64,000 nt of DNA from Wolbachia endosymbiont of Tyrophagus putrescentiae (GTDB taxonomy: Bacteria; Pseudomonadota; Alphaproteobacteria; Rickettsiales; Anaplasmataceae). The notes below the pieces were generated by a model that did no database searches, was not told where the DNA came from, and was given only the letters and a program-made list of their open reading frames with translations. Numbering within the stretch: position 1 is the first letter of the stretch; each line of letters starts with the position of its first letter. The translations under genes and the position numbers were made by a program. Shown one piece after another: positions 16,371-24,089 of this stretch. The stretch covers positions 1 to 64,000 of the forward strand of contig JAUEMM010000007.1 of assembly GCA_030441635.1 (NCBI GenBank), written 5' to 3'.

Positions 16371-16621
16371 GAAAAGCAGTTTTACGTTTAGGTAATTATT
16401 GCGCAGAAGCTATACCGCATATTTGCATTAGTGGTAGCAGAGATGTTTTTGTAAATGGAAAGCCAGTTTGCAGACAAGGAGATAGTTTTACGGAAGGTAA
16501 AATTTTAACAAATGGATCAAAAATAGTGTTTGCAAATGGTTTTGGAGTTGGAAGAATTGGTGACCCTGTTTCATGTGGATTTAAGGTAATTAGCGGAAGT
16601 TCAAATGTTTTTTGTGATTGA
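16367..16621 (+). CDS. PAAR-motif spike-tip protein
   Basis: The protein of 84 residues consists of PAAR-like repeats (GSRDVFVNGKPVCRQGDSF, GSKIVFANGFGVGRIGD, and a final GSSNVFCD). PAAR proteins cap the baseplate spike and sharpen it for membrane penetration. Histidine and cysteines (for example the HIC segment near residue 24) could hold the tip metal ion. The gene overlaps gpV by 4 nt, as expected for a spike pair. Confidence 0.85.
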   Translation: MRKAVLRLGNYCAEAIPHICISGSRDVFVNGKPVCRQGDSFTEGKILTNGSKIVFANGFGVGRIGDPVSCGFKVISGSSNVFCD

Positions 16622-16629
16622 GAGGAAGT

Positions 16630-16995
16630 ATGCGGGGAATGGATGCTAAAACAGGGAAAGAAATAGAAGGGTTAGAACATCTGAAACAGTCAATTATTGA
16701 TATATTAACTACTCCTATAGAATCAAGAGTTATGAGACGGGGCTATGGTTCAAGATTGTTCGAATTAGTGGATAAACCAATGAATAGGGACTTTACACTC
16801 GAACTTTATTCAGCAGTAGCGGAAGCTTTACAAAAATGGGAGAGAAGATTTAAATTGGAAAAAGTGAAAATAGAGGAAGTAAAAGAAGGAAAGGTAGTAA
16901 TTTCACTTGAAGGTATGTTAGAGGGTAAGCTTGTAGACATAAGTGGAGTTAAGATAAATGCAGCAGCCAAACATAATAGAGAAGCTAAGTTTTGA
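16630..16995 (+). CDS. Baseplate wedge protein W/gp25-like
   Basis: The protein of 121 residues is of the gp25/GpW family that nucleates the baseplate wedge and sheath in P2- and T4-like tails. Key segments are LKQSIIDILTTPIESRVMRRGYGSRLFELVDKP and the helical VAEALQKWERRFKLEKVKIEE. I prefer the ATG at 16630, preceded by GAGGAAG, to the TTG at 16618. The gene overlaps the J gene by 38 nt. Confidence 0.88.
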   Translation: MRGMDAKTGKEIEGLEHLKQSIIDILTTPIESRVMRRGYGSRLFELVDKPMNRDFTLELYSAVAEALQKWERRFKLEKVKIEEVKEGKVVISLEGMLEGKLVDISGVKINAAAKHNREAKF

Positions 16996-17749
16996 GGAAA
17001 TATTTTCTCGAATGAAAGAAGAGTTAGTGAATAGGGATCAAGAGTTTTCAGCACTGACAGAAAGTGATCCAGCAATGAAAATTTTGGAAATAGCAGCGTG
17101 GAGAGAGCTTTTACTCAGACAAAGAGTGAATGAAGCAGCAAAGAGTAATTTACTTAAATTTGCAACAGGCAGTGATCTTGATCATTTAGCTGAGTTTTAT
17201 GGAGTGGAAAGACAGGATAAAGAAGATGACGAGCATTTCAGAAAGAGAATAAAAGCAAAGATAGAGGGTTGGTCAACAGCAGGTAACTACCGATATCATG
17301 CACTGTCAGCAGATAGTAGAGTGAAGGATGCGTTAGTTGAATCATTGATTCCAGGAAATGTAAGAATCTCAATTTTATCAACAGAGTTATCAACAGACAT
17401 AGAAGAGCTGCTTGAGATTGTAAGAAACCAGCTAAATAAGGGTGATATCAGAATATTAACAGATACCATAGAAGTAATAAACTGCAAGATGGTTGAAGTA
17501 GATGTTCACAGTAAAATCACTGCCATATCAGAGGATACAATTGAGGCAGCCAAGAAGCAATTTGTAGAAAAATTTGAGGCAAGCAAAAAACTTGGTTGGA
17601 ATGTGACGAGGTCATGGATTATAGCGAATTTATTTATAGAAGGAGTGAGTAATATTGAATTGATTGAGCCAAGAGAAGATGTTGTTATAGCAGGAAATGA
17701 GTGCTCAATTCTTGGTAATCTAAAAATTGAATTAAAAGACAGAAGTTGA
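16958..17749 (+). CDS. Baseplate assembly protein J (P2 gpJ-like)
   Basis: The protein of 263 residues is the main baseplate wedge subunit. Recognisable parts are SFEEIFSRMKEELV, LREL-type helix EIAAWRELLLRQRVNEAAK, the ATGSDLDHLAEFYGVER segment that is a J-family hallmark, and the following RIKAKIEGWSTAGN. It is slightly shorter than P2 gpJ (302 residues) but has conserved N and C termini. Overlaps with W and I show an intact baseplate operon. Confidence 0.9.
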   Translation: MQQPNIIEKLSFEEIFSRMKEELVNRDQEFSALTESDPAMKILEIAAWRELLLRQRVNEAAKSNLLKFATGSDLDHLAEFYGVERQDKEDDEHFRKRIKAKIEGWSTAGNYRYHALSADSRVKDALVESLIPGNVRISILSTELSTDIEELLEIVRNQLNKGDIRILTDTIEVINCKMVEVDVHSKITAISEDTIEAAKKQFVEKFEASKKLGWNVTRSWIIANLFIEGVSNIELIEPREDVVIAGNECSILGNLKIELKDRS

Positions 17750-18894
17750 TGTTACTCCCACCAAATTCAACGAAACAAGAGCGTGAAATAGTTGAAGCAA
17801 TAGATTACAAAGTTGATTCGAGCTGCATTAAAGGATTTAAGTTTAGCTTCAAAGAGGAAGTATTGCTATGGTTAATTGAGGAATACGGCTTAGAGGAAAT
17901 TTTATCATGGATAAAGGATAAAAAGAAAGCGATAAAAGAAGGAATAAAATTTCAAAGGGTAAAAGGAACGCCAGAGTCGTTGAAAATAGCACTTAAATGG
18001 GCAAGTATAGAAGACATATCAATTATAGAAGAGCCGCCCGGAGAACATTTTGCCGAATTTCAAATAGGTGTGCATGGAATACCAGAAATAGAGACTATTA
18101 TAGCTCTGGCAAAGCTTTCAGCCCCAGTAAGATCAAGGCTAAAGAGGATATTTAATGAGTGTTATAACGTACAAAGATTTGTACTGAATGAAAGTGTTTT
18201 TGGAGATTTATTATCAGATTACTCAGGTAGAAAAATCAAAGAAGATGGACCAATATTATCGTTTGGAAGAAGGAATAGGTTTGCATTAAAAATATCAAAT
18301 CCAACATTTAAGTTTGGAACGTTTCGAAATCACTATGAACAAGAATTAAGTAATGACATATACCGTTTAGATGTAGCAATACTGGGAGAAACAGAGGCAC
18401 ATACAAGAAATTACAACATCATCTGTGAAAGACAACATCAGTGGTATAATTTTAAGGCACTGTACCCACTACCACAGAGTTTGATGCCAGAAATAAAATT
18501 TGCGAAAGCAGAGGTGGTGTTATCAGATAGTTGGAAATTAGGAGACATCAACGCCTGTTTTCCAGAGAGTTATCGTGAAGAAGAAGGAAGTACGTTTGAT
18601 CTAAATGACAACAGGTTATCTGAAAAACCATGGAAATTCAAGTACAAGCCAATTTTAGAAAGGTTTAATATAACCTATAATTACGAAGCACAAAACTTTA
18701 AAGACCAAAAAATTACAAAAGTGAATTTAACGGGATACCATGTAAGTTGTAAAAATGAAAAAGGTGAAAAACAAAAAGACCCAATACACGAACCAGAAAC
18801 CTACGTAGCAGTGTTGTACCCAGGAGTAGTTTTGTGGCATGAACACCAACATTTAAGCCGAAAATGGACGAATCAAGAATCGATTACAAATTAA
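17749..18894 (+). CDS. Tail protein I (P2 gpI-like) with long C-terminal extension
   Basis: The protein of about 381 residues begins with a gpI domain (to about residue 170), with the typical LIEEYGLEEILSWIKDKKKAIKEG and RVKGTPESLKIALKWA. The remaining 200 residues are strand-rich and not part of P2 gpI, so they may serve as a fibre or adaptor attachment. The ATG at 17749 overlaps the stop of J (TGATG). This is the last recognisable particle gene before the mosaic region. The final 60 nt belong to a 144-bp repeat found again 1.18 kb downstream. Confidence 0.8.
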   Translation: MLLPPNSTKQEREIVEAIDYKVDSSCIKGFKFSFKEEVLLWLIEEYGLEEILSWIKDKKKAIKEGIKFQRVKGTPESLKIALKWASIEDISIIEEPPGEHFAEFQIGVHGIPEIETIIALAKLSAPVRSRLKRIFNECYNVQRFVLNESVFGDLLSDYSGRKIKEDGPILSFGRRNRFALKISNPTFKFGTFRNHYEQELSNDIYRLDVAILGETEAHTRNYNIICERQHQWYNFKALYPLPQSLMPEIKFAKAEVVLSDSWKLGDINACFPESYREEEGSTFDLNDNRLSEKPWKFKYKPILERFNITYNYEAQNFKDQKITKVNLTGYHVSCKNEKGEKQKDPIHEPETYVAVLYPGVVLWHEHQHLSRKWTNQESITN

Positions 18895-18978
18895 TATATT
18901 CTACATATATGTTAAAGTTCAGTAAATTAGCGCAGAACTTGCAAAAAGAATTCTTTACTTTCGCGCTCAACTAGAATA
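18835..18978 (+). repeat. 144-bp direct repeat, copy A
   Basis: This segment covers the last 20 codons of the tail I gene and the following intergenic region. It recurs at 20018-20161 with about four mismatches. A short matching stretch GTTGTACCCAGG lies further upstream in both copies, before a small deletion in copy B. Copy A leads into the ankyrin gene. Confidence 0.92.
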
Positions 18979-19049
18979 GAATATAAAAATAAAGCAGTAA
19001 ACAAAAGAAAAGGAGTTGGTGCTAAAAGGGTAATATTTTGGAGGGAAAA

Positions 19050-19544
19050 ATGGAAAAGGTAAAACAAAATGTGAAAGAATTAAATATAGCAGTATCGAAA
19101 GGGGATGTAAAAAAGATAGAAGAGCTGATAAAAAAAGGAGTTGATGTAAATGCAAGAGATCAAGGAGGTTTTACAGCACTATATGGAGCAGTGTTTAAAG
19201 GGAAAATAGAGAGTGTAAAGGCACTGATAAAAGGAGGTATAGAAGTTAATGCAAGAGATTGTGAAGGATGCACGGCTTTACATTATGCAAGCATGACAGA
19301 GGATGGAATAGTAGTAGAGTTAATAAAAAGTGGAGCAGACACAAATGCAAGAGATAGCTGTGGCAACATACCGCTACATGAAGCAGTAGCAATGGGAAAA
19401 GAAAAGAATGTAAAAGCACTAATATCAGGAGGAGCTGATGTTAATATAGAAAATAATATAGGACTCGAAGCTAAGGATATAGCAGATATAAGGAAGTTTG
19501 AAAACATAGTTGAAGTATTGAAAAATATGGAGAAAAAATGCTGA
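19050..19544 (+). CDS. Ankyrin-repeat protein
   Basis: The protein of 164 residues is almost entirely ankyrin repeats, about four units: KGDVKKIEELIKKGVDVNARD, GGFTALYGAVFKGKIESVKALI, GCTALHYASMTEDGIVVELI and GNIPLHEAVAMGKEKNVKALI. The ATG at 19050 follows GGAGGG at 19039-19044 and is preferred to the TTG at 19038. Ankyrin proteins of WO prophages are proposed host-interaction proteins. This one has no secretion signal, membrane segment or catalytic domain. It is flanked by the two copies of the 144-bp repeat, suggesting it arrived by recombination. Confidence 0.85.
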   Translation: MEKVKQNVKELNIAVSKGDVKKIEELIKKGVDVNARDQGGFTALYGAVFKGKIESVKALIKGGIEVNARDCEGCTALHYASMTEDGIVVELIKSGADTNARDSCGNIPLHEAVAMGKEKNVKALISGGADVNIENNIGLEAKDIADIRKFENIVEVLKNMEKKC

Positions 19545-19694
19545 GAGGTAACTGAACGCTAAAAAATGAAATTCAAATTAGTTGTAAATTGATAAAAAGG
19601 AGAAGTTTTGCATTTGCAAGAGAAACAACGCACAAGTTTGAATAAGAAATATGATCATATTGTGATAAATGATTTTCAATAGGAGGCTAAAATA

Positions 19695-19996
19695 GTGGAA
19701 GAAGAGATATTATCATTACTAAAGAAGACAATACTAGAGCTGAGGAAGAAGTATAAAGAATACTTTCCGTCAGAAGCGCCACCATATTATAAGAAATATC
19801 TAATAAATAAAATAGCATACAAAATGCAAGAGTTAGAATATGGAAAATTAACAAGAGAAGGAGAAAGGAAGCTTAACCAACTAGCAGACAGAGAGGAGCA
19901 AGGAAAAAAGGTAAGTTGATAAAAGAATATAATGGAAAAGAGCATGAAGTATTAGTAGAGGATAAAGGTTTTACGTATCAAGGACAGTTAACTTGA
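19695..19996 (+). pseudogene. Broken DUF2924 gene
   Basis: The frame 19695-19919 encodes the N-terminal half of a DUF2924 protein (SEAPPYYKKYLINKIAYKMQ, then YGKLTREGERKL). The next family block (IKEYNGKEHEVLVEDKGFTYQGQ) is in another frame from 19916 to the stop at 19994-19996. The last quarter, seen in the intact paralogue at 20672-21094, is absent and replaced by copy B of the direct repeat. This is a relic of a second recombinase cassette. Confidence 0.85.
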
Positions 19997-20017
19997 CGCG
20001 TATGGTTGTACCCAGGG

Positions 20018-20161
20018 TGGCATGAACACCAACATTTAAGTCGAAAATGGACGAATCAAGAATCAATTACAAATTAATATATTTTACATATATGTTAAAG
20101 TTCAGTAAATTAGCGCAGAACTTGCAAAAAGAATTCTTTACTTTCGCGCTTAACTAGAATA
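20018..20161 (+). repeat. 144-bp direct repeat, copy B
   Basis: This copy matches 18835-18978 with about four substitutions. It carries a non-coding duplicate of the end of the tail I gene and its downstream region. It starts where the DUF2924 relic is cut off and leads into the small recombinase-like gene at 20234. Sequence beyond the repeat (TTATATTTTGAGGG before 20234) still resembles that before the ankyrin gene (TAATATTTTGGAGGG), which suggests a shared 5' leader. Confidence 0.92.
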
Positions 20162-20233
20162 CAATAGTAATAATGGTAAGTAAATATAGCAAATTTACCT
20201 GCCGTTAAAGAGGTTATATTTTGAGGGGGTTTT

Positions 20234-20626
20234 ATGTTTAGATGCGCAATTTACACTAATAAAAGTGAAAGTAATGTAGTAGATACAGAAACACAAAGAT
20301 TAGCATGTCAAGATTTTGCAGTAAAGAGTGGTTTCACCGTACTAGAAAAAAGATATGATGATTTTTGTGAAGAAAGCATACCAGCACTAAAAAGACCAGC
20401 AATGCAGAAGCTATTTGATGATATAGAAACTTGTGAAGTGGAGTATGTAATTTCGTATGCACTTGATTGTGTTACAAAATCAGCATCAGAGCTAGCAAAA
20501 ATACTACGCTTATTTGAGGGATATAGGATATTTTTCTTCGATTTATATCCAGCAGAATTTTCAGCTAATGGGAAACAATGTGGCTATGCGACGGCAATAG
20601 GAAGTTTCATGAATAAAGAAAAGTAA
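20234..20626 (+). CDS. Standalone degenerate serine-recombinase N-terminal domain
   Basis: The protein of 130 residues aligns over its whole length with the N-terminal catalytic domain of the recombinase at 21078 (RCAIYTNKS against RCAIYTRKS, EKRYDDF against EKKYDDG, AELAKILRLFEG against LDFAKIADFFEK). The active-site serine region survives, but arginine R12 is asparagine and the conserved YKIDRLSRS block reads YALDCVTKS, so strand exchange is unlikely. It has a clear GAGGGGG ribosome site, an ATG and no internal stops, so it may make a stable protein. It could modulate the real recombinase through the dimer interface, or be a decaying copy. Confidence 0.75.
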   Translation: MFRCAIYTNKSESNVVDTETQRLACQDFAVKSGFTVLEKRYDDFCEESIPALKRPAMQKLFDDIETCEVEYVISYALDCVTKSASELAKILRLFEGYRIFFFDLYPAEFSANGKQCGYATAIGSFMNKEK

Positions 20627-20671
20627 GCAAGTGTCTTTTTAAGCCAACCTAACTATTAATAAAGGAGACAA

Positions 20672-21094
20672 ATGAGCATAAGACAAGAAGTATTATCGTT
20701 AACAACAAAAACATCACAAGAATTGAGGAGAATGTATGAGAAAGAATCTAAGGCAAAAGCACCACCATATAGAAGAGAATACTTTATAAAATGGTTGGCC
20801 TATAGATTGCAAGAAAAGGAGTATGGAATATTGTCAGAAAAAGCAACTAAGACGCTGGACTATTTAGTAGAAGAAATGAGGCAAGGGAAGAAGATAAAAC
20901 AATCATCATTATCAGAAGGAACAAGGATAGTCAAAGAGTATAGAGGAGAAGAACATGAAGTAAAAGTAAGTAGTAGGGGATACATATATAGGGGACAACC
21001 ATATAGGTCGCTATCAGCAATAGCCTATAAAATTACAGGAACAAAGTGGAATGGATTAGTATTTTTCGGAGTAAAAAATGTTAAAGCAAATTAG
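20672..21094 (+). CDS. DUF2924 protein paired with the recombinase
   Basis: The protein of 140 residues belongs to DUF2924, a small basic family found immediately upstream of large serine recombinases in WO-type prophages. Recognisable parts are TSQELRRMYEKESKAKAPPYRREYFIKWLAYRLQ and the C-terminal EYRGEEHEVKVSSRGYIYRGQPYRSLSAIA. Its function is not established. The 17-nt overlap with the recombinase gene and small basic character make it a candidate accessory or directionality factor. AAAGGAG precedes the ATG at 20672. Confidence 0.85.
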   Translation: MSIRQEVLSLTTKTSQELRRMYEKESKAKAPPYRREYFIKWLAYRLQEKEYGILSEKATKTLDYLVEEMRQGKKIKQSSLSEGTRIVKEYRGEEHEVKVSSRGYIYRGQPYRSLSAIAYKITGTKWNGLVFFGVKNVKAN

Positions 21095-22745
21095 GTGTGC
21101 AATATATACGAGAAAATCATGTGAAGAAGGGCTCAATCAAGCATTCAACAGTTTAGATGCACAAAGAATAGCCGGGGAGAGTTATATAGCAAGTAGAAGA
21201 CTTGAAGGATGGAAAGTGATAGAAAAGAAGTATGATGATGGAGGATATAGCGGAGGAAATTTAGAAAGGCCAGGATTGAGAGAACTACTAGAAGATATAG
21301 AGAGAGGAAAAATAGACCTAGTAATAGTATATAAAATAGATCGGTTATCAAGGTCATTGCTGGACTTTGCAAAGATAGCAGACTTTTTTGAGAAACGAGG
21401 AGTAACATTTGTATCAGTAACAGAATCATTTAACACAGCAGATTCAGTAGGAAGGTTGATGTTAAATATAATACTAAGCTTTGCGCAATATGAAAGGGAG
21501 CTAGCAAGCGAGAGAATAAGAGATAAGATAGCAGCATCAAGAAAGAAAGGATTATGGATGGGAAGCAGAGTACCCTTAGGATATGATGCAATAGAGAAAA
21601 AACTAATAGTGAATGAAAGAGAAGCGGAGCTAGTAAAGCAAATTTTTGAAAGTTTTGTAGAGATGAAATCGATGACTAATGTAGCTAAAGAGCTAAATGA
21701 GAAAGGTTATCGAACAAAGGAAAGCAAAGGAGAAAAAGGAAAAGAATTTAAGAAAGCAACCGTAAGAGGAATATTAACTAATGCAACATATATAGGTTTT
21801 GTAATTCACAAAGGAACATTATATAAAGGAAAGCACGAAGCAATAATAGATGAAGAGTTATGGAATAAAGCAAAGGAAAATATCAGAACAAGAGAGCACA
21901 TAGCTGCTAAAAGAGAAGTTGTCTTATTGAAAGGATTAATGCGTTGCTATGAGTGTGATGCTGCGATGCAGCCAACTTATACAAAAAAGAAAAATAGAGA
22001 GTATAGGTATTACGTATGTGGAAAATATTTAAAGGGAATAGAATGTAGAGGAAAAGATCATACCATTGCAGCGGGAGAAATAGAGCAAATGATAATAGAA
22101 CAAATGCCTTTAATAATGAGTAATACTGAGCTAATGGAACAAGCTTTCAAAGGAAAAGAAGATAAAGAAGCAGTAGTTCTAGAAACTTTGCAGAAAATCA
22201 GCCAAATGTGGGAAAATATATTTCCAGTAGAGCAGCAAGATATAATTCACTTATTAATAAAAACAATTTGGTTTAAAGAGAATGGGTTTAAAATAGAGAT
22301 AAGAGGAGAGGGATTAAAAAGCTTGGTAGAGAAGTATAGTGACCCGATAGAAGCTAAAGGAGAAGATATCGAAGTTTTTGTTGAATATAAGTTGAAGAAA
22401 TGCAGTGGCAAAAGTATGATTCTAGTTGCTGAAGGTGAAATAAAAGAAAAAAGAAACGATTTACTCTTAAAATCATTAGTAAGGGCAAATCTGTGGCAAA
22501 GTCAGCTAGATGAAGGAAAATATGCAAACATAAAAGAAATATGCTTAGCAAATAAAATAGCGTGTCCAAAGTACGTACGCTCAATCTTGCAGCTAAACTT
22601 TCTTGCACCGAAAATAAAAGAAGCAATATTGGAGGGAAAACAGCCAGCCCATATCAGACTAAATAATTTTATGGGTACTAGGATGAGTATTTTATGGGAA
22701 GATCAGATGAAAATATTGCATGAGATAAAATCTTGTAATAATTAG
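21078..22745 (+). CDS. Large serine recombinase (WO integrase)
   Basis: The protein of 555 residues has an intact N-terminal catalytic domain: nucleophile S14 in AIYTRKS, then YDDGGYSG, YKIDRLSRS and the ERIRDKIAASRKKG helix. The recombinase domain follows (LGYDAIEKKLIVNE... GILTNATYIGFVIHKG) and a zinc ribbon (LMRCYECDAAMQ...YYVCGKYLKGIECRGKDH). The C-terminal part is helical and less conserved. It should integrate and excise the WO genome at short att sites. It overlaps DUF2924 by 17 nt. Sequence type of this protein is the standard way to classify WO variants. Confidence 0.93.
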   Translation: MLKQIRCAIYTRKSCEEGLNQAFNSLDAQRIAGESYIASRRLEGWKVIEKKYDDGGYSGGNLERPGLRELLEDIERGKIDLVIVYKIDRLSRSLLDFAKIADFFEKRGVTFVSVTESFNTADSVGRLMLNIILSFAQYERELASERIRDKIAASRKKGLWMGSRVPLGYDAIEKKLIVNEREAELVKQIFESFVEMKSMTNVAKELNEKGYRTKESKGEKGKEFKKATVRGILTNATYIGFVIHKGTLYKGKHEAIIDEELWNKAKENIRTREHIAAKREVVLLKGLMRCYECDAAMQPTYTKKKNREYRYYVCGKYLKGIECRGKDHTIAAGEIEQMIIEQMPLIMSNTELMEQAFKGKEDKEAVVLETLQKISQMWENIFPVEQQDIIHLLIKTIWFKENGFKIEIRGEGLKSLVEKYSDPIEAKGEDIEVFVEYKLKKCSGKSMILVAEGEIKEKRNDLLLKSLVRANLWQSQLDEGKYANIKEICLANKIACPKYVRSILQLNFLAPKIKEAILEGKQPAHIRLNNFMGTRMSILWEDQMKILHEIKSCNN

Positions 22746-22787
22746 TATTGGTGTGTGTGATTCATAGAGATTGTTGTAACTGATTTG

Positions 22788-23024
22788 TCAGGTCAAGTCT
22801 GAATTTGGAATACATGTTAAGAGGTCTTGTATTTTTGAAGTGACTTTAACTCTTTTGTAATTTTGCATGACGAACATCTCTTTTGACGAGATATAATTTT
22901 TTTGTATTTCACTTAGACAAGGAGTTGTTTTTTCCAGTTCTTTATATTTCTCCCAAGGAGTCTTTCCATGAAGAGAGCTATGAGGACGCTGTGTATTATA
23001 ATATTCTTCCCAATCCTTAAGCTT
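22788..23024 (-). pseudogene. C-terminal remnant of an integrase-core (rve) transposase
   Basis: On the minus strand a 78-codon frame reads WEEYYNTQRPHSSLHGKTPW and continues to PNSDLT before a stop at 22788-22790. The NTQRPHSSLHGKTP pattern is typical of the C-terminus of IS3/IS481-type DDE transposases. No start, DDE triad or terminal inverted repeats remain nearby. This is a decayed insertion sequence at the right edge of the prophage. Confidence 0.75.
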
Positions 23025-23188
23025 GTTTTGATGTTAACGTTACTATAAAACTCATCTAAATCCGTATGCTGTGCTCTTTACCATTTATATGAATTGGTTA
23101 TGCAAATGAAACTAGCTATCTCTTATTTATTTGCTTTTTAAAACAAAAGGTGTATGATTAGCATGTATTTAATTTAATACGGAAAATT

Positions 23189-23352
23189 ATGAAGTTTAAA
23201 GACAAGCACTTGAGTTATTTGAAATAAATGGAGAAGCAACTACAGAAGAAATCAAAAGACAGTATAAGAAGTTTGCACTAAAATGGCATCCTGACAAGAC
23301 AAACAATAGAAGAAGAAGCTATTGCAGAAGAAAATATGCTGTAGCTTATTAA
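23189..23352 (+). pseudogene. J-domain (DnaJ-like) gene remnant
   Basis: From 23200 the translation contains EATTEEIKRQYKKFALKWHP followed by DKTN, a J domain with its HPD signature. The likely start ATG at 23189 is in a different frame, and after DKTN the frame is again displaced (an EEEAIAEE-like continuation is in another frame). A stop occurs at 23350. The gene is broken by at least two indels. J-domain proteins occur among Wolbachia accessory genes, but this copy cannot make a complete domain. Confidence 0.65.
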
Positions 23353-23653
23353 AAGATTCTATTGTTGTATATAAGTCAGGAAATATTTTTACGTGTTTCA
23401 GACAAAAACACTTGTACTGTAAATAGCAGCAATATAGCTGTCTCTACCGTTGAGTAAAATTCTATTATTGACTTTACCATATATCATAGAGAAAAAGAGA
23501 ACATTATTAATGTATTATGTAAAAATATGTGGCTTTTATAGCAAAAAATGTGAAGTGAAATACCCTATTTATAGGAGCTTAAATCTAGCTGTTTTAGGAA
23601 GTTTTGCATCATGCTAGATCTGACATATAGATGGGTTAAGAAAAATACATCGG
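23353..23653. other. Non-coding AT-rich gap before tRNA-Ala
   Basis: I see no gene, RNA or convincing repeat in these 301 bases. The stretch may contain the decayed downstream part of the J-domain gene, but no family signature is left. Confidence 0.4.
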
Positions 23654-23726
23654 TGGAGGCAAGCGGGATCGAACCGCTGACCTTCTGCGTGCAAAACAGA
23701 TGCTCTACCAGCTGAGCTATACCCCC
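23654..23726 (-). tRNA. tRNA-Ala (UGC)
   Basis: The minus strand folds as a complete 73-nt tRNA: acceptor GGGGGTA paired with TGCCTCC, discriminator A, D arm GCTCAGCTGGTAGAGC, anticodon loop TTTGCAC with anticodon TGC, and T arm with GGTTCGATCCC. CCA is not encoded. It marks the boundary between mobile DNA and the conserved chromosome. Confidence 0.97.
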
Positions 23727-24089
23727 CTCATTTATTTTATTAAGGATAAATTATTTAGATCAAAATGCAAGTAATATTTATGTTACAGATCTTCTTGTGA
23801 ATTCCAATTATGAGTTACAAATAGTAGAAAAACGAGCCGGGATATTTCTCTTTACAAAATAGGAGGCTACCAGTTGTGTGGCATCTAGCGCTGCTTTTAC
23901 AATGAGCAGACAGGAATTTCCTAATCAGTAAATTTTTTGATGCATATTTTTTCTACTCCCATTGCGTATTCCATGCAATCGAAAACGTCCTAAGCTTTAC
24001 TTCATTTATAGTTGGATAGCATCAGGGACAGGGGTTGGAGTGATAACCTGAACTATGGAATGAGAGTAAAACGAGTAAGGATGTAGATG
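23727..24089. other. Intergenic region without recognisable gene
   Basis: These 363 bases between tRNA-Ala and rlpA contain no ORF with coding character and no RNA structure I recognise. The tRNA promoter must lie in its left part, since the tRNA is transcribed leftward. Confidence 0.4.

Noticed and set aside
19607..19681. Short TTG-started frame with an AAAAGGAG ribosome site, containing KKYDHIVINDFQ
   Set aside because: Only 24 codons, no start ATG and no recognised family. The YDHIVIND string resembles a guanylate kinase segment but is too short to support a gene or pseudogene.
18835..20161. Interpreting the two 144-bp copies as attL and attR of a prophage
   Set aside because: Serine integrase att cores are short and would flank the integrase-containing element. 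These copies flank only an ankyrin gene and a relic and include tail-gene coding sequence.
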